DNA of 64,000 bases. Origin: CAYXDO01 sp964463485. GTDB lineage: Bacteria; Myxococcota; Kuafuiibacteriia; Kuafuiibacteriales; Kuafuiibacteriaceae. This document shows positions 26,893 through 35,273 of the stretch, one piece after another. The DNA lies in NCBI GenBank assembly GCA_964463485.1, contig CAYXDO010000046.1, forward strand, positions 5,642-69,641. Direction: 5' to 3'. A model generated the notes under the pieces. It saw only the letters and a list, made by a program, of their open reading frames with translations. It had not been told where the DNA came from and searched no databases. Positions within the stretch are counted from its first letter, which is position 1, and each line of letters starts with the position of its first letter. The position numbers and the translations under genes are program-made.

Positions 26893-28271
26893 CAGAGCAC
26901 CGGCAGTGATATCCGCGGTCTCAGTTCGAGCCTCGCATCCTTGGAGCGCAAGGGCGCGGGCCGCTTTACCGAGACTATCCGACCCACCAAGTCGTAATCC
27001 ATCGCGCTCTCGATCTCGACCTCGACGAGATCGCCGGCCTTCGCTTCTCCGTCGTTGATGTAGGTCGTTCCGTCGACTTCGGGCGCTTGGCCGCGGTGGC
27101 GTCCGGCCAACAGGAGCTCGGTCTCTTCGGAGGGACCGTCGACCAGGACGTCGAGCCTCTGGCCGACGTAAGACTCCATGGTGCGCCGCGACTTCTCCTT
27201 CAGGAGCTCCATCAGCGTCTCGTACCGCTCGCGGACGAGCTCCGGCGCGATCTTGTCAGGCAGCTCGAACGCCGTCGTCCCTTCCTCGTCGGAGTAGCGA
27301 AACACACCGACACGTTCGAACGGCTGCTCCTCCACGAAGGCACACAGCTCGTCGAAGTCCGCTTCGGTCTCGCCGGGAAAGCCGACGATGAAAGACGTGC
27401 GCATGACGAGGCCGGGGACCTCGGTTCGCAACCGTTCGAGCAAACCTTCCACGAAGCGCCGAGGTCGACCGCGTTTCATGCGGCGCAGCACCGGATCGGA
27501 GATGTGCTGCAAAGGCATGTCCACGTAGGGCACGAGCTTCTCGACCTCGTTGAAGGCGGCGATCAGCTTGCGCGAGAAGGGCCGCGGATAGGCGTAGTGG
27601 AGTCTGATCCACTGGATCGCGGAGACTTCGCCGAGCGCGTAGACGAGCTCGGCGAGCGATTGCTTTGGGGAGAGGTCGAAGCCATAGCCGGTGAGATCCT
27701 GCGCTACGAGGTTGATCTCCACGATGCCACGTCGCGAGAGCTCCTCGGCCTCGCGCACCACGTCGGCGATCGCTCGGCTGCGCGCGGGCCCGCGCAGCTT
27801 CGGGATGATGCAGAAGGAGCACTTCTGATCGCAGCCCTCGGCGACCTTCACATACGCGGAGTGAGGCAGGAACGTGTTCACGCGTGGGGTGGTCGCGTCG
27901 TGAAGGAAGCGAGGCTCCGAGACGATCACTCGCGGACCATCGAGGGACGAAGCCACCTCCGCGATGCGGTCGTACTCTCCGTTGCCAAGCAAAACGTCGA
28001 TCTCGGGGATGTCGGCGGCGAGCTCGTCGGCGTAACGCTGCACGAGACAACCGGCCACCACGAGCTTCTTGGCTCGGCCGTGCTCTTTGTGTCGGGCCAT
28101 CTCGAAGATCACGTCGATCGATTCGCGCTTGGCGTCCTCGATGAAGCCGCAGGTGTTGACGACGATGACGTCGGCGTCCTCGGGCTCGCGCGCGAGCTCG
28201 AGGTTGGCGTCGAGCATGCGAGCGATGAGGAGCTCTGAATCCACCCGGTTTTTCGGGCATCCCAGCGTCAC
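26892..28271 (-). CDS. rimO: Ribosomal protein S12 methylthiotransferase
   Basis: Radical-SAM enzyme that adds a methylthio group to Asp of ribosomal protein S12. 459 aa: the MTTase N-terminal domain (TLGCPKNRVDSE, VVNTCGFIEDAKRES, GCLVQRY), the radical-SAM cluster C-x3-C-x2-C in CDQKCSFCIIP, and a C-terminal TRAM-like domain (VDVLVDGPSEE). The only usual start codon near the front is GTG 28271, which falls inside the conserved VHFVTLGCPKN strand; the in-frame codons upstream to a TAG (VEESPLAAAGRAGTSASPRRVHF) have no ATG/GTG/TTG, so initiation is odd. First gene of a five-gene operon. Confidence 0.93.
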   Translation of the reverse strand: MTLGCPKNRVDSELLIARMLDANLELAREPEDADVIVVNTCGFIEDAKRESIDVIFEMARHKEHGRAKKLVVAGCLVQRYADELAADIPEIDVLLGNGEYDRIAEVASSLDGPRVIVSEPRFLHDATTPRVNTFLPHSAYVKVAEGCDQKCSFCIIPKLRGPARSRAIADVVREAEELSRRGIVEINLVAQDLTGYGFDLSPKQSLAELVYALGEVSAIQWIRLHYAYPRPFSRKLIAAFNEVEKLVPYVDMPLQHISDPVLRRMKRGRPRRFVEGLLERLRTEVPGLVMRTSFIVGFPGETEADFDELCAFVEEQPFERVGVFRYSDEEGTTAFELPDKIAPELVRERYETLMELLKEKSRRTMESYVGQRLDVLVDGPSEETELLLAGRHRGQAPEVDGTTYINDGEAKAGDLVEVEIESAMDYDLVGRIVSVKRPAPLRSKDARLELRPRISLPVL

Positions 28272-28540
28272 GAAGTGGACGCGGCGAGGTGAAGCGGACG
28301 TCCCCGCCCGTCCAGCCGCAGCGAGCGGAGATTCTTCTACAGGGCGAATCGGGCGACACTAGCGATCGGGAGGCGGCGCGGCATCGGGCGGGCGTCGAGA
28401 TGAGAATCCCTCAGCGTGGAGCGAGCGGCGAGAGCGCTGAGTCGCGCCCGAGTCGAGTTGAAGTCGAGCCCAAGTTCGAGCCCAAGTTCGAGCCTGATGA
28501 GCTCGCGAGTGAGTGCCAAATCGCACTCAGGCCACCGCGG

Positions 28541-30022
28541 TCAGCGATCGGCCCTGACGCTGCCGTCGGCGCTGACTTCACCGGGGAGCGCGAGGCCTTC
28601 GCTCATGCGCATGATCTCTTCGAAGAGCCTCGCTCGCTCGGCCTTGAGCCTCGCGATCGCGTCGTTGCGACGGCGTCGCGTGAGCCTGGTCCGTACGGCC
28701 CTCAGGGTCGTTTGGGATACGTGCAGATAGCGAAGCGCGGCTATGCCGCCGAAGGCGGCGAGCACGCCCACCGCTCCGGCCATGATCCAAGGGTGGTCCG
28801 GGATCGTCGGGAACGTCGTGTGAAGGGGTCCGTGCAGGAACGCCCCGAGGATCGCTGCGGCCAACCAGGTGACGGGAAAAGCTACGGCCCCTAGGAGGAG
28901 CTTGATGGTGGCGACGTCCTTCTTCTTCTTGGCGGCGACCTGCGAGAGCACCCACAGCGCGAGCGCCGTCGGTCCATTGGCGGCGTAACCAAAGATCAAG
29001 ACGGGCGGGAGCAGCAGGAAGACGAACACGATCTGGAGCAACAACATCGCGAGCAGCCACGGCGAGAGCACGTCTGGATCTCGATCGAGATCGTGGTCGT
29101 CGAGCTTCATCGCGCGCAGGTCGTCGTCGTAGGCCTCGACGGCGGCGCGGACCTTCAAGGTCTCTTCGGGGTGCGTCGCCATCCGCGCGATGTAGCCCGC
29201 GCGAACGCGCGCAAAGCCCAAGGCCTTTTCGACCATGTCGGGCCGCCCCGGCGCCGCGCCGGCCCGGAGCGCGCGCTCGGCGCGGACGAGCTTTCGACTT
29301 CGATGCAGGAGAAAGTGAGTGCTCCAGTCGTCGGTCGCGAGCACGACCTCGGAGAGCTCTCGCTCCATGAGCTCCGTGAGCCCCTTGGCGGCGGCCGAGA
29401 TCTCGGCCTCTCCCTTGCCGCGCAAGGCAGCGGGAGCGAGCTCGGGAGGAATCGCGATCGGCGGGTGGAACCACACGAGGGCCCGCGATCGAAAGGCTTT
29501 CTTGCGCGCGTAAAATAGGCCGACCGGAATGATTACCGGGTCGGGTGAGTCCATCGGAGAAAGCTCGGCGGCGCGATACACCAGGCGCGCGGCGCCGGTC
29601 TTGAGCTCCATCAGGTAGGGCTGGTCGTGACTCTGTCCCTCAGGAAAAAGAGCAGAGAATGACCCGCGAGCGACCGCCTCCGCGAGCGCCTCCAGGCTCT
29701 TCTTGTTGGCGAGGCGTCGCGCCTCTGGATCGGCTTTGGCGTTATCGGAAGCACGATAGATCGGGACCGTTCCGATCGCGCGAAGGATCGAGCCGAGGAC
29801 GGGCCATGCAAAGAGTCCGTGCCGAGCTCCGAAGACGACGGGTCGCGGGAACTGAGTGAGGATGAGGCCGGGATCAATCAGGCCGTTGGGGTGCCAAGAG
29901 ACCACTACACCGCCGCGGTCAGAGGGCACATGCTCACGGCCGGTCACCTCGATCTCTCGGAAGAAGGCCGAGACGAGGAAGCGAAACGCGGCGACCAGGC
30001 CGCGATAGGTCGGCGTGGGCAT
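28541..30022 (-). CDS. PlsC-type lipid acyltransferase with membrane tail
   Basis: 493-aa phospholipid or glycerolipid acyltransferase. The catalytic H-x4-D is in SWHPNGLIDP (about residue 42), followed by the FPEGQSHDQP substrate block (about 127) and IIPVGL. The C-terminal 200 residues have three or four hydrophobic helices (LLAMLLLQIVFVFLLLPP onward), unlike soluble PlsC but like GPAT-related fusions. It lies 269 nt upstream of rimO on the same strand; that gap holds short AAGTTCGAGCCC repeats and no gene. Confidence 0.8.
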   Translation of the reverse strand: MPTPTYRGLVAAFRFLVSAFFREIEVTGREHVPSDRGGVVVSWHPNGLIDPGLILTQFPRPVVFGARHGLFAWPVLGSILRAIGTVPIYRASDNAKADPEARRLANKKSLEALAEAVARGSFSALFPEGQSHDQPYLMELKTGAARLVYRAAELSPMDSPDPVIIPVGLFYARKKAFRSRALVWFHPPIAIPPELAPAALRGKGEAEISAAAKGLTELMERELSEVVLATDDWSTHFLLHRSRKLVRAERALRAGAAPGRPDMVEKALGFARVRAGYIARMATHPEETLKVRAAVEAYDDDLRAMKLDDHDLDRDPDVLSPWLLAMLLLQIVFVFLLLPPVLIFGYAANGPTALALWVLSQVAAKKKKDVATIKLLLGAVAFPVTWLAAAILGAFLHGPLHTTFPTIPDHPWIMAGAVGVLAAFGGIAALRYLHVSQTTLRAVRTRLTRRRRNDAIARLKAERARLFEEIMRMSEGLALPGEVSADGSVRADR

Positions 30023-30399
30023 CAGGGAGAACGGCCATCACGAAGCGCCCGGAAGGTCAACCCACGGGCGCCCGACGGGACGCGGCCAAACCAGGCACCT
30101 CTCTGCGCTCGAAGACTTCCCTCTGCACGTCCACCGCCGGGCGTGCTGTTGACGTCGACGCGGACGGCGACCCGCTCGAGGTCCACTTGGTGAGCGCGCC
30201 CTAAGTAAGCAGGGCGCGTTGGCGAGCCGCTCTTGGTTACTACTGACTGAGGCCACGAAAGCGTCAAAGTGCGCCTCGTACTGACGGAAACCTGAGTAAA
30301 CGCCGTACCGGCGGAGCCGCTACTTGCCCGGCCTATCGCGTTGTGCTTCGGTAGCAAGGCGATGGAAATGTCCTGTATACTCGGAAGAAGGTGTAATCG
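30023..30399. other. Intergenic region before the accessory cassette
   Basis: Divergent gap with no supported gene. It contains an 8-bp perfect stem (CGCGCCCT, loop AAGTAAGC, AGGGCGCG; 30195-30218), of the type seen at attachment or terminator sites. A TATACT hexamer (30376) lies too close to the GAAGAAGG ribosome site to be a convincing promoter. Confidence 0.45.
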
Positions 30400-31137
30400 A
30401 TGCTAACCGCGGAAGAGAAGCAGAGGTTCAGGGGACTTCAGCAGGCCAACGTGAGTCTGGACTTCATTCGGGAGCAGTTCGGTTTGTCATTTCCCGACTC
30501 GCTTTTGTTGAAGCGTCTCAGGGCTTGGGCGACCCAGCGGCAATATCCAGAGAGCGCTGACCCAAACTTCGTGAACCGTTATGCTCTTGAGCACTTCCTC
30601 CAAATAGGCGGATTGATGCCCAAAAAGTGCGCTGCACTCCGCCTTGGAATGACCGAAAAATCCTTCGACAACCTGACCGAAAAGGTAGGAGAGAAAAACG
30701 GCTTTTTGCTCCAAGCCATAAGCGGTCTGACCGAGTCTCTGGTTTTCGAAGATGCGCTGGACAAGTTGTCCGGGGAATTTCCATCGATGCGAAATCGGAT
30801 CTTCGCGGATCATGATGACTTTTGTCGACGGCTGCATGAAGCCTGCCGGGAGCACCTGAGCATTGAAATCGACTCGGTCCGCTGTGCCACGGCGCTCCTA
30901 ATCGGTGAGCACGACTTCGCCTATTTCTTCGACCAGGTAAGCCTTGAACCTGTTGGTATTCGATATCAGCTTTGGCTTAAGGCTTCAAAACCTCTGATGC
31001 TTCATCCGGATGTCATCGGCCTGAAAACTTACTTTCGGGACCCCAGCTTCTGGCGTCCGTACACCTATTCCGCAGTGGAGGATCGATATTCGGCCGAACT
31101 CATTCGACTAAATTCGGCCGGGCAACAAATCGCATGA
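30400..31137 (+). CDS. Unknown protein, first gene of accessory cassette
   Basis: 245 aa, family not recognised. The N-terminal 50 residues are helical (LTAEEKQRFRGLQQANVSLD...KRLRAW), and a possible helix-turn-helix follows (KCAALRLGMTEKSFDNL, about 77-93). Single Cys residues at about 78, 146, 153 and 166; no signal or membrane segment. The C-terminal half is aromatic-rich (HDFAYFFDQ, FRDPSFWRPYTYS). GAAGAAGG precedes the ATG by 8 nt. Codons use far more A/T at the third position than neighbouring genes, suggesting transfer. The stop overlaps the next start (ATGA). Confidence 0.75.
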   Translation: MLTAEEKQRFRGLQQANVSLDFIREQFGLSFPDSLLLKRLRAWATQRQYPESADPNFVNRYALEHFLQIGGLMPKKCAALRLGMTEKSFDNLTEKVGEKNGFLLQAISGLTESLVFEDALDKLSGEFPSMRNRIFADHDDFCRRLHEACREHLSIEIDSVRCATALLIGEHDFAYFFDQVSLEPVGIRYQLWLKASKPLMLHPDVIGLKTYFRDPSFWRPYTYSAVEDRYSAELIRLNSAGQQIA

Positions 31138-31862
31138 TCGGGATCAGCCACGGATTTGATACGGTGCTACTTGTTTTGCGGTATCCGAATTCGGACGGAC
31201 ATTGTTCTTTCCCAAGGAACTGGGTAATAACGGACGGCCGAGGTTCCAAAACCGAGACTTTGCACCACTGGTTCGTGAGAGTTGTGGACGGCGTTTTCGA
31301 TGGGGGATTTGGCGAATTCGCCATCGAGCCAGGATTTGCACTTTTTGTCCGGGCAAAACTGGACAAAGCCACGATGCGAATCAAGTATCTGAACTGCCAG
31401 GCGCTCGTTACTCCGGGAAAAGAGCTGATCGACTTCTATCGCTGCGATCAGGTTGATGCTCACTACTATCGACTCGACTACGACCCATCAATTCTCGGAC
31501 CATTCTGTGCGGAGCCGATTCCGCATCTGCACGTGCGAATGCACGGACCGCCTCGTGCCTGGGTTCGAGATCCGAACTATCTCGTACAAGAGTTCGTGGA
31601 GTGGGTGTATCTGAACTACTTCCATGACATCTGGACTCATTGGGCCGGACGAACCTGGGAGGAATATCGCCGAAAACAGGGCATTCGAGAGGAGGATGAC
31701 GTTTTCAAAACGATCCTCAGCGCCTTTGAGGAGGGCCAGATCGATTTTGTGACGGAGAATCAGACGCAGCTCAAGCAGATCAGGAACGCGATCCGAACGG
31801 CGAGAGATCGTCTTTTTCCGTACTATTGCGATCCTGCCCATGGGGAACTCATCAACTACTGA
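31134..31862 (+). CDS. Unknown protein (DUF2290-like motif), second gene of cassette
   Basis: 242 aa, coupled by ATGA to the gene before. The central block YYRLDYDP, then PIPHLHVRMHG and PPRAWVRDP, then EFVEWVYLNYFHDIW recalls the R-x-D-Y-D...P-x-H-L-H...F-x-x-F-I-x-x-F-Y order I remember for DUF2290, proteins of unknown role; this is memory only. His and Asp in that block could bind metal. The tail is an acidic-basic helix (EENQTQLKQIRNAIRTARDR). No signal. Also lower in GC. The pair could be a defence, toxin-antitoxin or phage-derived module; no function can be assigned. Confidence 0.72.
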   Translation: MIGISHGFDTVLLVLRYPNSDGHCSFPRNWVITDGRGSKTETLHHWFVRVVDGVFDGGFGEFAIEPGFALFVRAKLDKATMRIKYLNCQALVTPGKELIDFYRCDQVDAHYYRLDYDPSILGPFCAEPIPHLHVRMHGPPRAWVRDPNYLVQEFVEWVYLNYFHDIWTHWAGRTWEEYRRKQGIREEDDVFKTILSAFEEGQIDFVTENQTQLKQIRNAIRTARDRLFPYYCDPAHGELINY

Positions 31863-31887
31863 GTGAACCAAGGTCGGATAGGGTGCA

Positions 31888-32044
31888 CCCCTGACTTCGA
31901 GCATGCCCCTGACTTCGAGCCATGCGCCCCTGACTTCGAGCCATCTCATGGCGCAGTCAAGTCTCCTTTTTCGTCGATTTTCGCCTGCCCTGACTTCGAG
32001 CCATCTCATAGCGCAGTCAAGTCTCCTTTTTCGTCGATTTTCGC
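31888..32044. repeat. 60-bp-period direct repeats with hairpin and T-tract
   Basis: CCCTGACTTCGAGC occurs four times (31888, 31907, 31928, 31988). The last two copies extend to 57 bp with one mismatch. Each contains GACTT/AAGTC and GCCAT-CTC-ATGGC pairing followed by CTCCTTTTT, so on the plus strand each resembles an intrinsic terminator after the cassette. On the minus strand the same unit gives AAAAAGGAG then ATGAGATGG, like a copied translation start. Confidence 0.75.
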
Positions 32045-32353
32045 TCCGCGTTTCCCACACCTCGGCGTTGTGTTCGGATGAACACTGATGAGTCCGAGGG
32101 GTGGTTAGGTTGCGCAGCCAGGGTTCGCGAACTCCCCCGAGGAGCTCTCGATCGGGTACGTCCAACATCTCGCATGGGATGTCCGCTCTGCGGCACCGAA
32201 TCAGCTTCATTGGACATTGCGCCGAACGAGTTCTCCTCCTTAGGGGTGCCTCGACACTGCCTGAGGGCCTTTGTGGCCGAATTGGCATCGGAAGGTCACC
32301 CCTTCGGAGAGCTCGCGAACCATGGCTCGCACTCAGCTCGCGCTCAGATTACG
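32045..32353. other. Non-coding stretch beside IS110 relic
   Basis: No gene is supported on either strand. It lies between the 60-bp repeats and the 3' end of the IS110 relic and may include the element's right end, but no terminal core could be recognised. Confidence 0.4.
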
Positions 32354-32815
32354 TCATGCCGCAATCCTCGCTTCCTTCTTGACCTCGAGTCGGGAGGCGT
32401 CCCACAGCTTCGAGGAGTCGAACTTCGCTCCGCGGCCCACGTGCCACAGCGCTTTTGCAAGTTTTCGCATCACCGCGATGATCGCCTTTCTGCGTTTGCC
32501 ACCGTCTCTCTGAACCTTTTTCTCGTACCATGCGCCGGTCAGTTCGTCGCTCTTCGTCAGTCTCATCGCCGCGAAGTACAAGTACTTCCTTGCCTTCTTG
32601 GAGCCGCGCTTCTCCATGACGATCTCAACCTGGGTCACCTTGTCCTTCGCCGAGGACGTCGGCGAGATCGCCTCGGGCACGGCGAGGAACTCCGGCGTCT
32701 GCTTCGGGTGCGTCCAGCCCACCGTCGCGATGACGTCCCGCTCGGTCGCCATGATCGTCGCCTTGAAGTTCTTCTTGGCGACATCCACGCCGACGACGAC
32801 CCGCTTTCCTGCCAT
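32354..32815 (-). pseudogene. IS110-family transposase with internal deletion
   Basis: 153-residue frame that splices the two ends of an IS110 transposase (about 350-400 aa when whole). The N-terminus VVVGVDVAKKNFKATIMA is the first RuvC-like strand with its catalytic Asp, and the C-terminus GSKKARKYLYFAAMRL...AWYEKK...GKRRKAIIAVMRKL is the tail of the Transposase_20 domain with the usual Gly-Lys-Ala-x-x-x-x-x-RKL pattern. The rest of the DEDD site and the serine region are gone, yet the frame is unbroken, so this looks like a deletion derivative unable to move alone. Confidence 0.75.
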
Positions 32816-33059
32816 GGCCTCGCCGATCAACAGAACATCGATCCATCGATCCCCTTGACAGGGACTGACCGATAGGGATGCTCTTCATTGGGGATGACTT
32901 CCTATTCATAGAGCTCTTGTAGCTCTTTCGAAGCATCCCCGCTCGCTCCTCCTCCTCGCCCTCACGAGAGCCGCCAGCGCCCCTTCGGCGCGCACCTTCG
33001 ATCCCTCCCCCGCTTAGCTGCTCTTGCTTCGCAAGAACCACCTTCGACGCACGCGTCGA

Positions 33060-33215
33060 TTACTCCTCCCCTAGCTGCTCTTCCTTCGCTGGTGGCTCGT
33101 CAGCGGCCGCTTGCTTCCGTGGCCGCCCGCGCGGCCGCTTTTGCGGGGCCTCAACGGCCGGTTCACAAGCCATGTCGCTTCCCGCGCTCACCACTTCGCT
33201 CCTTCGCTTACTCAT
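33060..33215 (-). CDS. 51-aa AT-hook-like peptide
   Basis: Minus-strand ORF from ATG 33215 (GGTGGGG 8 nt upstream) to TAA 33060. The centre QKRPRGRPRKQ is a clean AT-hook (R-G-R-P core with flanking basics), which binds the minor groove of AT-rich DNA. The tail is acidic (PPAKEEQLGEE). A second KQEQL-type tail is encoded just downstream in another frame (about 33020), so the locus may be a decayed mobile-element accessory gene. Expression is not certain. Confidence 0.4.
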   Translation of the reverse strand: MSKRRSEVVSAGSDMACEPAVEAPQKRPRGRPRKQAAADEPPAKEEQLGEE

Positions 33216-33349
33216 TCCGTCCATCCCCACCTATCGACTCCTTCCGTCGACAGTGCGACGAGCCTCCGAGCATCGAACACCACACCCCGTAGCTGACTGC
33301 CTGACCCTGTGCGATTTTCGGTCGTCGGTCGGAAATGTTGAGTAGCAAC

Positions 33350-33545
33350 TCACCTCGGTCCCTCTCGCCGAGGACTTCGCTGCCACTCGGAGATGGTGGC
33401 CGCCTCGACGAGCAGGTGAGTCGCCGTCTGGGCCATGGACCAGTGGCGAGCCGCTCGGAGCTCGAGGATCGCCAGCCTTTCGTGGGGCTTGTAGTGCGGA
33501 CGTTTCCTCGCCTCGAGGCGTTCGAGGCGTGGCGCGCCGGACAGC
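33350..33545 (-). pseudogene. rve-type (IS481/IS3-like) transposase N-terminal relic
   Basis: The minus strand encodes, without a start codon, a tail of RLERLEARKRPHYKPHERLA then ILELRAARHWSMAQTATHLL and a second helix with ISEW, ending at TGA 33350. This is the helix-turn-helix of integrase-core transposases (usual form RRPHYxPxERLAILELRAARGWSxAQTAxxFLVxxxTIxSW). Everything after that, including the DDE domain, is missing. It butts against the stop of the lipoprotein gene at 33561. Confidence 0.7.
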
Positions 33546-33560
33546 CTCGAGGTCAGAGAC

Positions 33561-34229
33561 TCACTTGTCGAGCTCGGCGAGCTTTGCGACTCCGAGTTTC
33601 GCGATCAGCTCCGTCAGCGGCTTCGTGTCGGCCAGACCATTGGCCTCGGCTTTGACCAAGAAGCGCTTGGCCACGAGCATGGTGACTTCGGCGTTGCCCC
33701 CCTTGTGCCACTGCTCCCAGCCCAGGTGGCCTTCGATCTCGAACGAGCGAGCGTAGTGGTCGGATCCGTCGCTCGATACCATCCGCGCCATCTGAAACGC
33801 AGAAGCGAGCATGGGCATCACGGCGGTGTCGAAGATTTGAAGGGTGGTCTCCTTCCCGTCCTTTTCGTACCTTCGCTCGACTTGGCTCACCGTGACGGCG
33901 CCGGCTGTGTTGGTCTCACCCTTGGCCGGCTCCTTCGCCTTCCACCCGGCGAGCTCGTCGGTGAGGAGCGGCATGAGCTCGCGCCAATTCACTGCGGGCT
34001 TCTGTTGCTGCCCGACCGTCGCCTGCAGCGCTTGTTGCTGCAACTGCGCGATCTGCTCTGGGGTCGGCATCCCAGCGACTCCAGGCGCGCCGGGAACGGC
34101 CGGCGCGGCGGGTGCGGCCGGACCCGGCGTGCTGGCAGGAGCGGACGGGGGCTTTGGCGGGCTCGGAGGCGCGGCTCCGCCTTGGTCACAGGCTGCGAGA
34201 ACGAAGAACAGCGTGAGGCTTCTGCGCAT
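33561..34229 (-). CDS. Lipoprotein with Pro/Ala linker, unknown
   Basis: 222 aa. The signal MRRSLTLFFVLAAC ends in a lipobox, then a 40-residue P/A/G linker and a Q-rich helix. The C-terminal 130 residues (VNWRELMPLLTDELAGWKAKEPAKGE..., EVTMLVAKRFLVKAEANG) form a compact alpha/beta region of no family I recognise. It runs opposite to the RnfD-like gene. An IS relic abuts its 3' end. Confidence 0.65.
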   Translation of the reverse strand: MRRSLTLFFVLAACDQGGAAPPSPPKPPSAPASTPGPAAPAAPAVPGAPGVAGMPTPEQIAQLQQQALQATVGQQQKPAVNWRELMPLLTDELAGWKAKEPAKGETNTAGAVTVSQVERRYEKDGKETTLQIFDTAVMPMLASAFQMARMVSSDGSDHYARSFEIEGHLGWEQWHKGGNAEVTMLVAKRFLVKAEANGLADTKPLTELIAKLGVAKLAELDK

Positions 34230-34430
34230 CCATCCTCGTGTTCCGATGCGTCGCGGACGTCAATACGGCGGGCGAACGAAGTCGCGTACGCCAAACGAAG
34301 CAAGTTCGGCGTTCCCGATCAGGCGAGGTGGAGCGACGCCGAGGCGCCGAGGTTGGGCAGTCGCTCAGGTTTCGAATTCGGGCTATGGTGCCGCCGTGTC
34401 GTCGCGAGACGCTTGGGACGGGCGGGCCTC

Positions 34431-35273
34431 GTGAGGTTCGCCCGGCAGCTGACGTCCGACCCGCGCCATTTCCAGCTCGCCATGCTCTCGACGTTGCTCG
34501 TGTATGGACTGATCTGGCTCCGGCTCGAGGTGGGTCTGGTGCAAGTGGGCACGACGCTCGTGACGGCGATTCTCACGCAAGTGGCGATGAGTAGGGTCGT
34601 GAAGCTCCCGTCGATCGACCTCCGGAGCGCGCTGATTTCGGGGCTCTCGCTCTGCCTGCTCCTCAGAGCGCAAGAACTCGGGTTCGTCGTGTTCGGCGCC
34701 TCCGTGTCGATCGCCAGCAAGTTCGTGCTTCGTGCGAAGAGCAAGCACATCTTCAACCCGACGAACTTCGGGTTGTGTGTTGCGCTGGTCGCGTCGGATA
34801 AGGTTTGGGTCTCGCCGGGTCAGTGGGGAAGTGAGGCGCTCGCCGCGTTCGGTTTCGTGTGCCTTGGATATCTCGTAGTCCATCGAAGTCGGCGAAGTGA
34901 CGTGACGATCGCCTTTCTGGCGGCTCACGCGGCGTTGCTGTTTTTCCGAGCAGCTCTCCTCGGCGACCCGATGAGTATCCCGCTCCATCAGCTCGAGAGC
35001 GGCTCGCTGTTGTTATTCGCTTTCTTCATGATCTCCGACCCGAAGACGACGCCGGACTCGCGCGCCGGGCGTGTCGTCTTCGCCATTCTCGTGGCCGCGC
35101 TGGCCTACTTCATCCGCTTCAAGCTGTTTCTCAACAACTCGCTGCTCTACAGCCTCGTCGCCGTATCGACACTGACCTGGTTCTTCGACCGTATCCTGCC
35201 AGGGATCCGTTACGAGTGGCCGAGGTGGGGAGCAGAGCCATCGGTCTCCGACGGAGCTTCGGGAGTCACATGA
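34431..35273 (+). CDS. Orphan RnfD/NqrB-like membrane protein
   Basis: 280-aa protein of about nine helices resembling subunit D of RNF or subunit B of NQR redox pumps. DPRHFQLAML at the front, KHIFNPTNFGLCVAL in the middle and FFMISDPKTTPDSRAGRVVF near the end match that family. The S-G-A-T motif that carries covalent FMN is not visible (the stretch reads LESGSLLLF), so flavin may be absent. No other rnf genes are present. The GTG start is inferred from the conserved front, with a weak ribosome site. The stop overlaps the DUF2330 start (ATGA). Confidence 0.7.
   Translation: MRFARQLTSDPRHFQLAMLSTLLVYGLIWLRLEVGLVQVGTTLVTAILTQVAMSRVVKLPSIDLRSALISGLSLCLLLRAQELGFVVFGASVSIASKFVLRAKSKHIFNPTNFGLCVALVASDKVWVSPGQWGSEALAAFGFVCLGYLVVHRSRRSDVTIAFLAAHAALLFFRAALLGDPMSIPLHQLESGSLLLFAFFMISDPKTTPDSRAGRVVFAILVAALAYFIRFKLFLNNSLLYSLVAVSTLTWFFDRILPGIRYEWPRWGAEPSVSDGASGVT

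Noticed and set aside
30376..30381. TATACT as a -10 promoter for the accessory cassette
   Set aside because: It lies so close to the start that the transcript would lose the ribosome site, and no -35 is at the right distance.
31888..32044. CRISPR-like repeats
   Set aside because: The full copies are only two and directly adjacent, with no spacer between repeats.
32081..32110. CTGATGAG followed by TCCGAG, resembling a hammerhead ribozyme core
   Set aside because: The required GAAA and a matching stem II are absent, and no flanking stems I and III can be drawn.
31488..32288. Long minus-strand reading frame across the second cassette gene and the 60-bp repeats
   Set aside because: It is antisense to a better-supported gene, is repetitive (WLEVRG), and has no recognisable domain.
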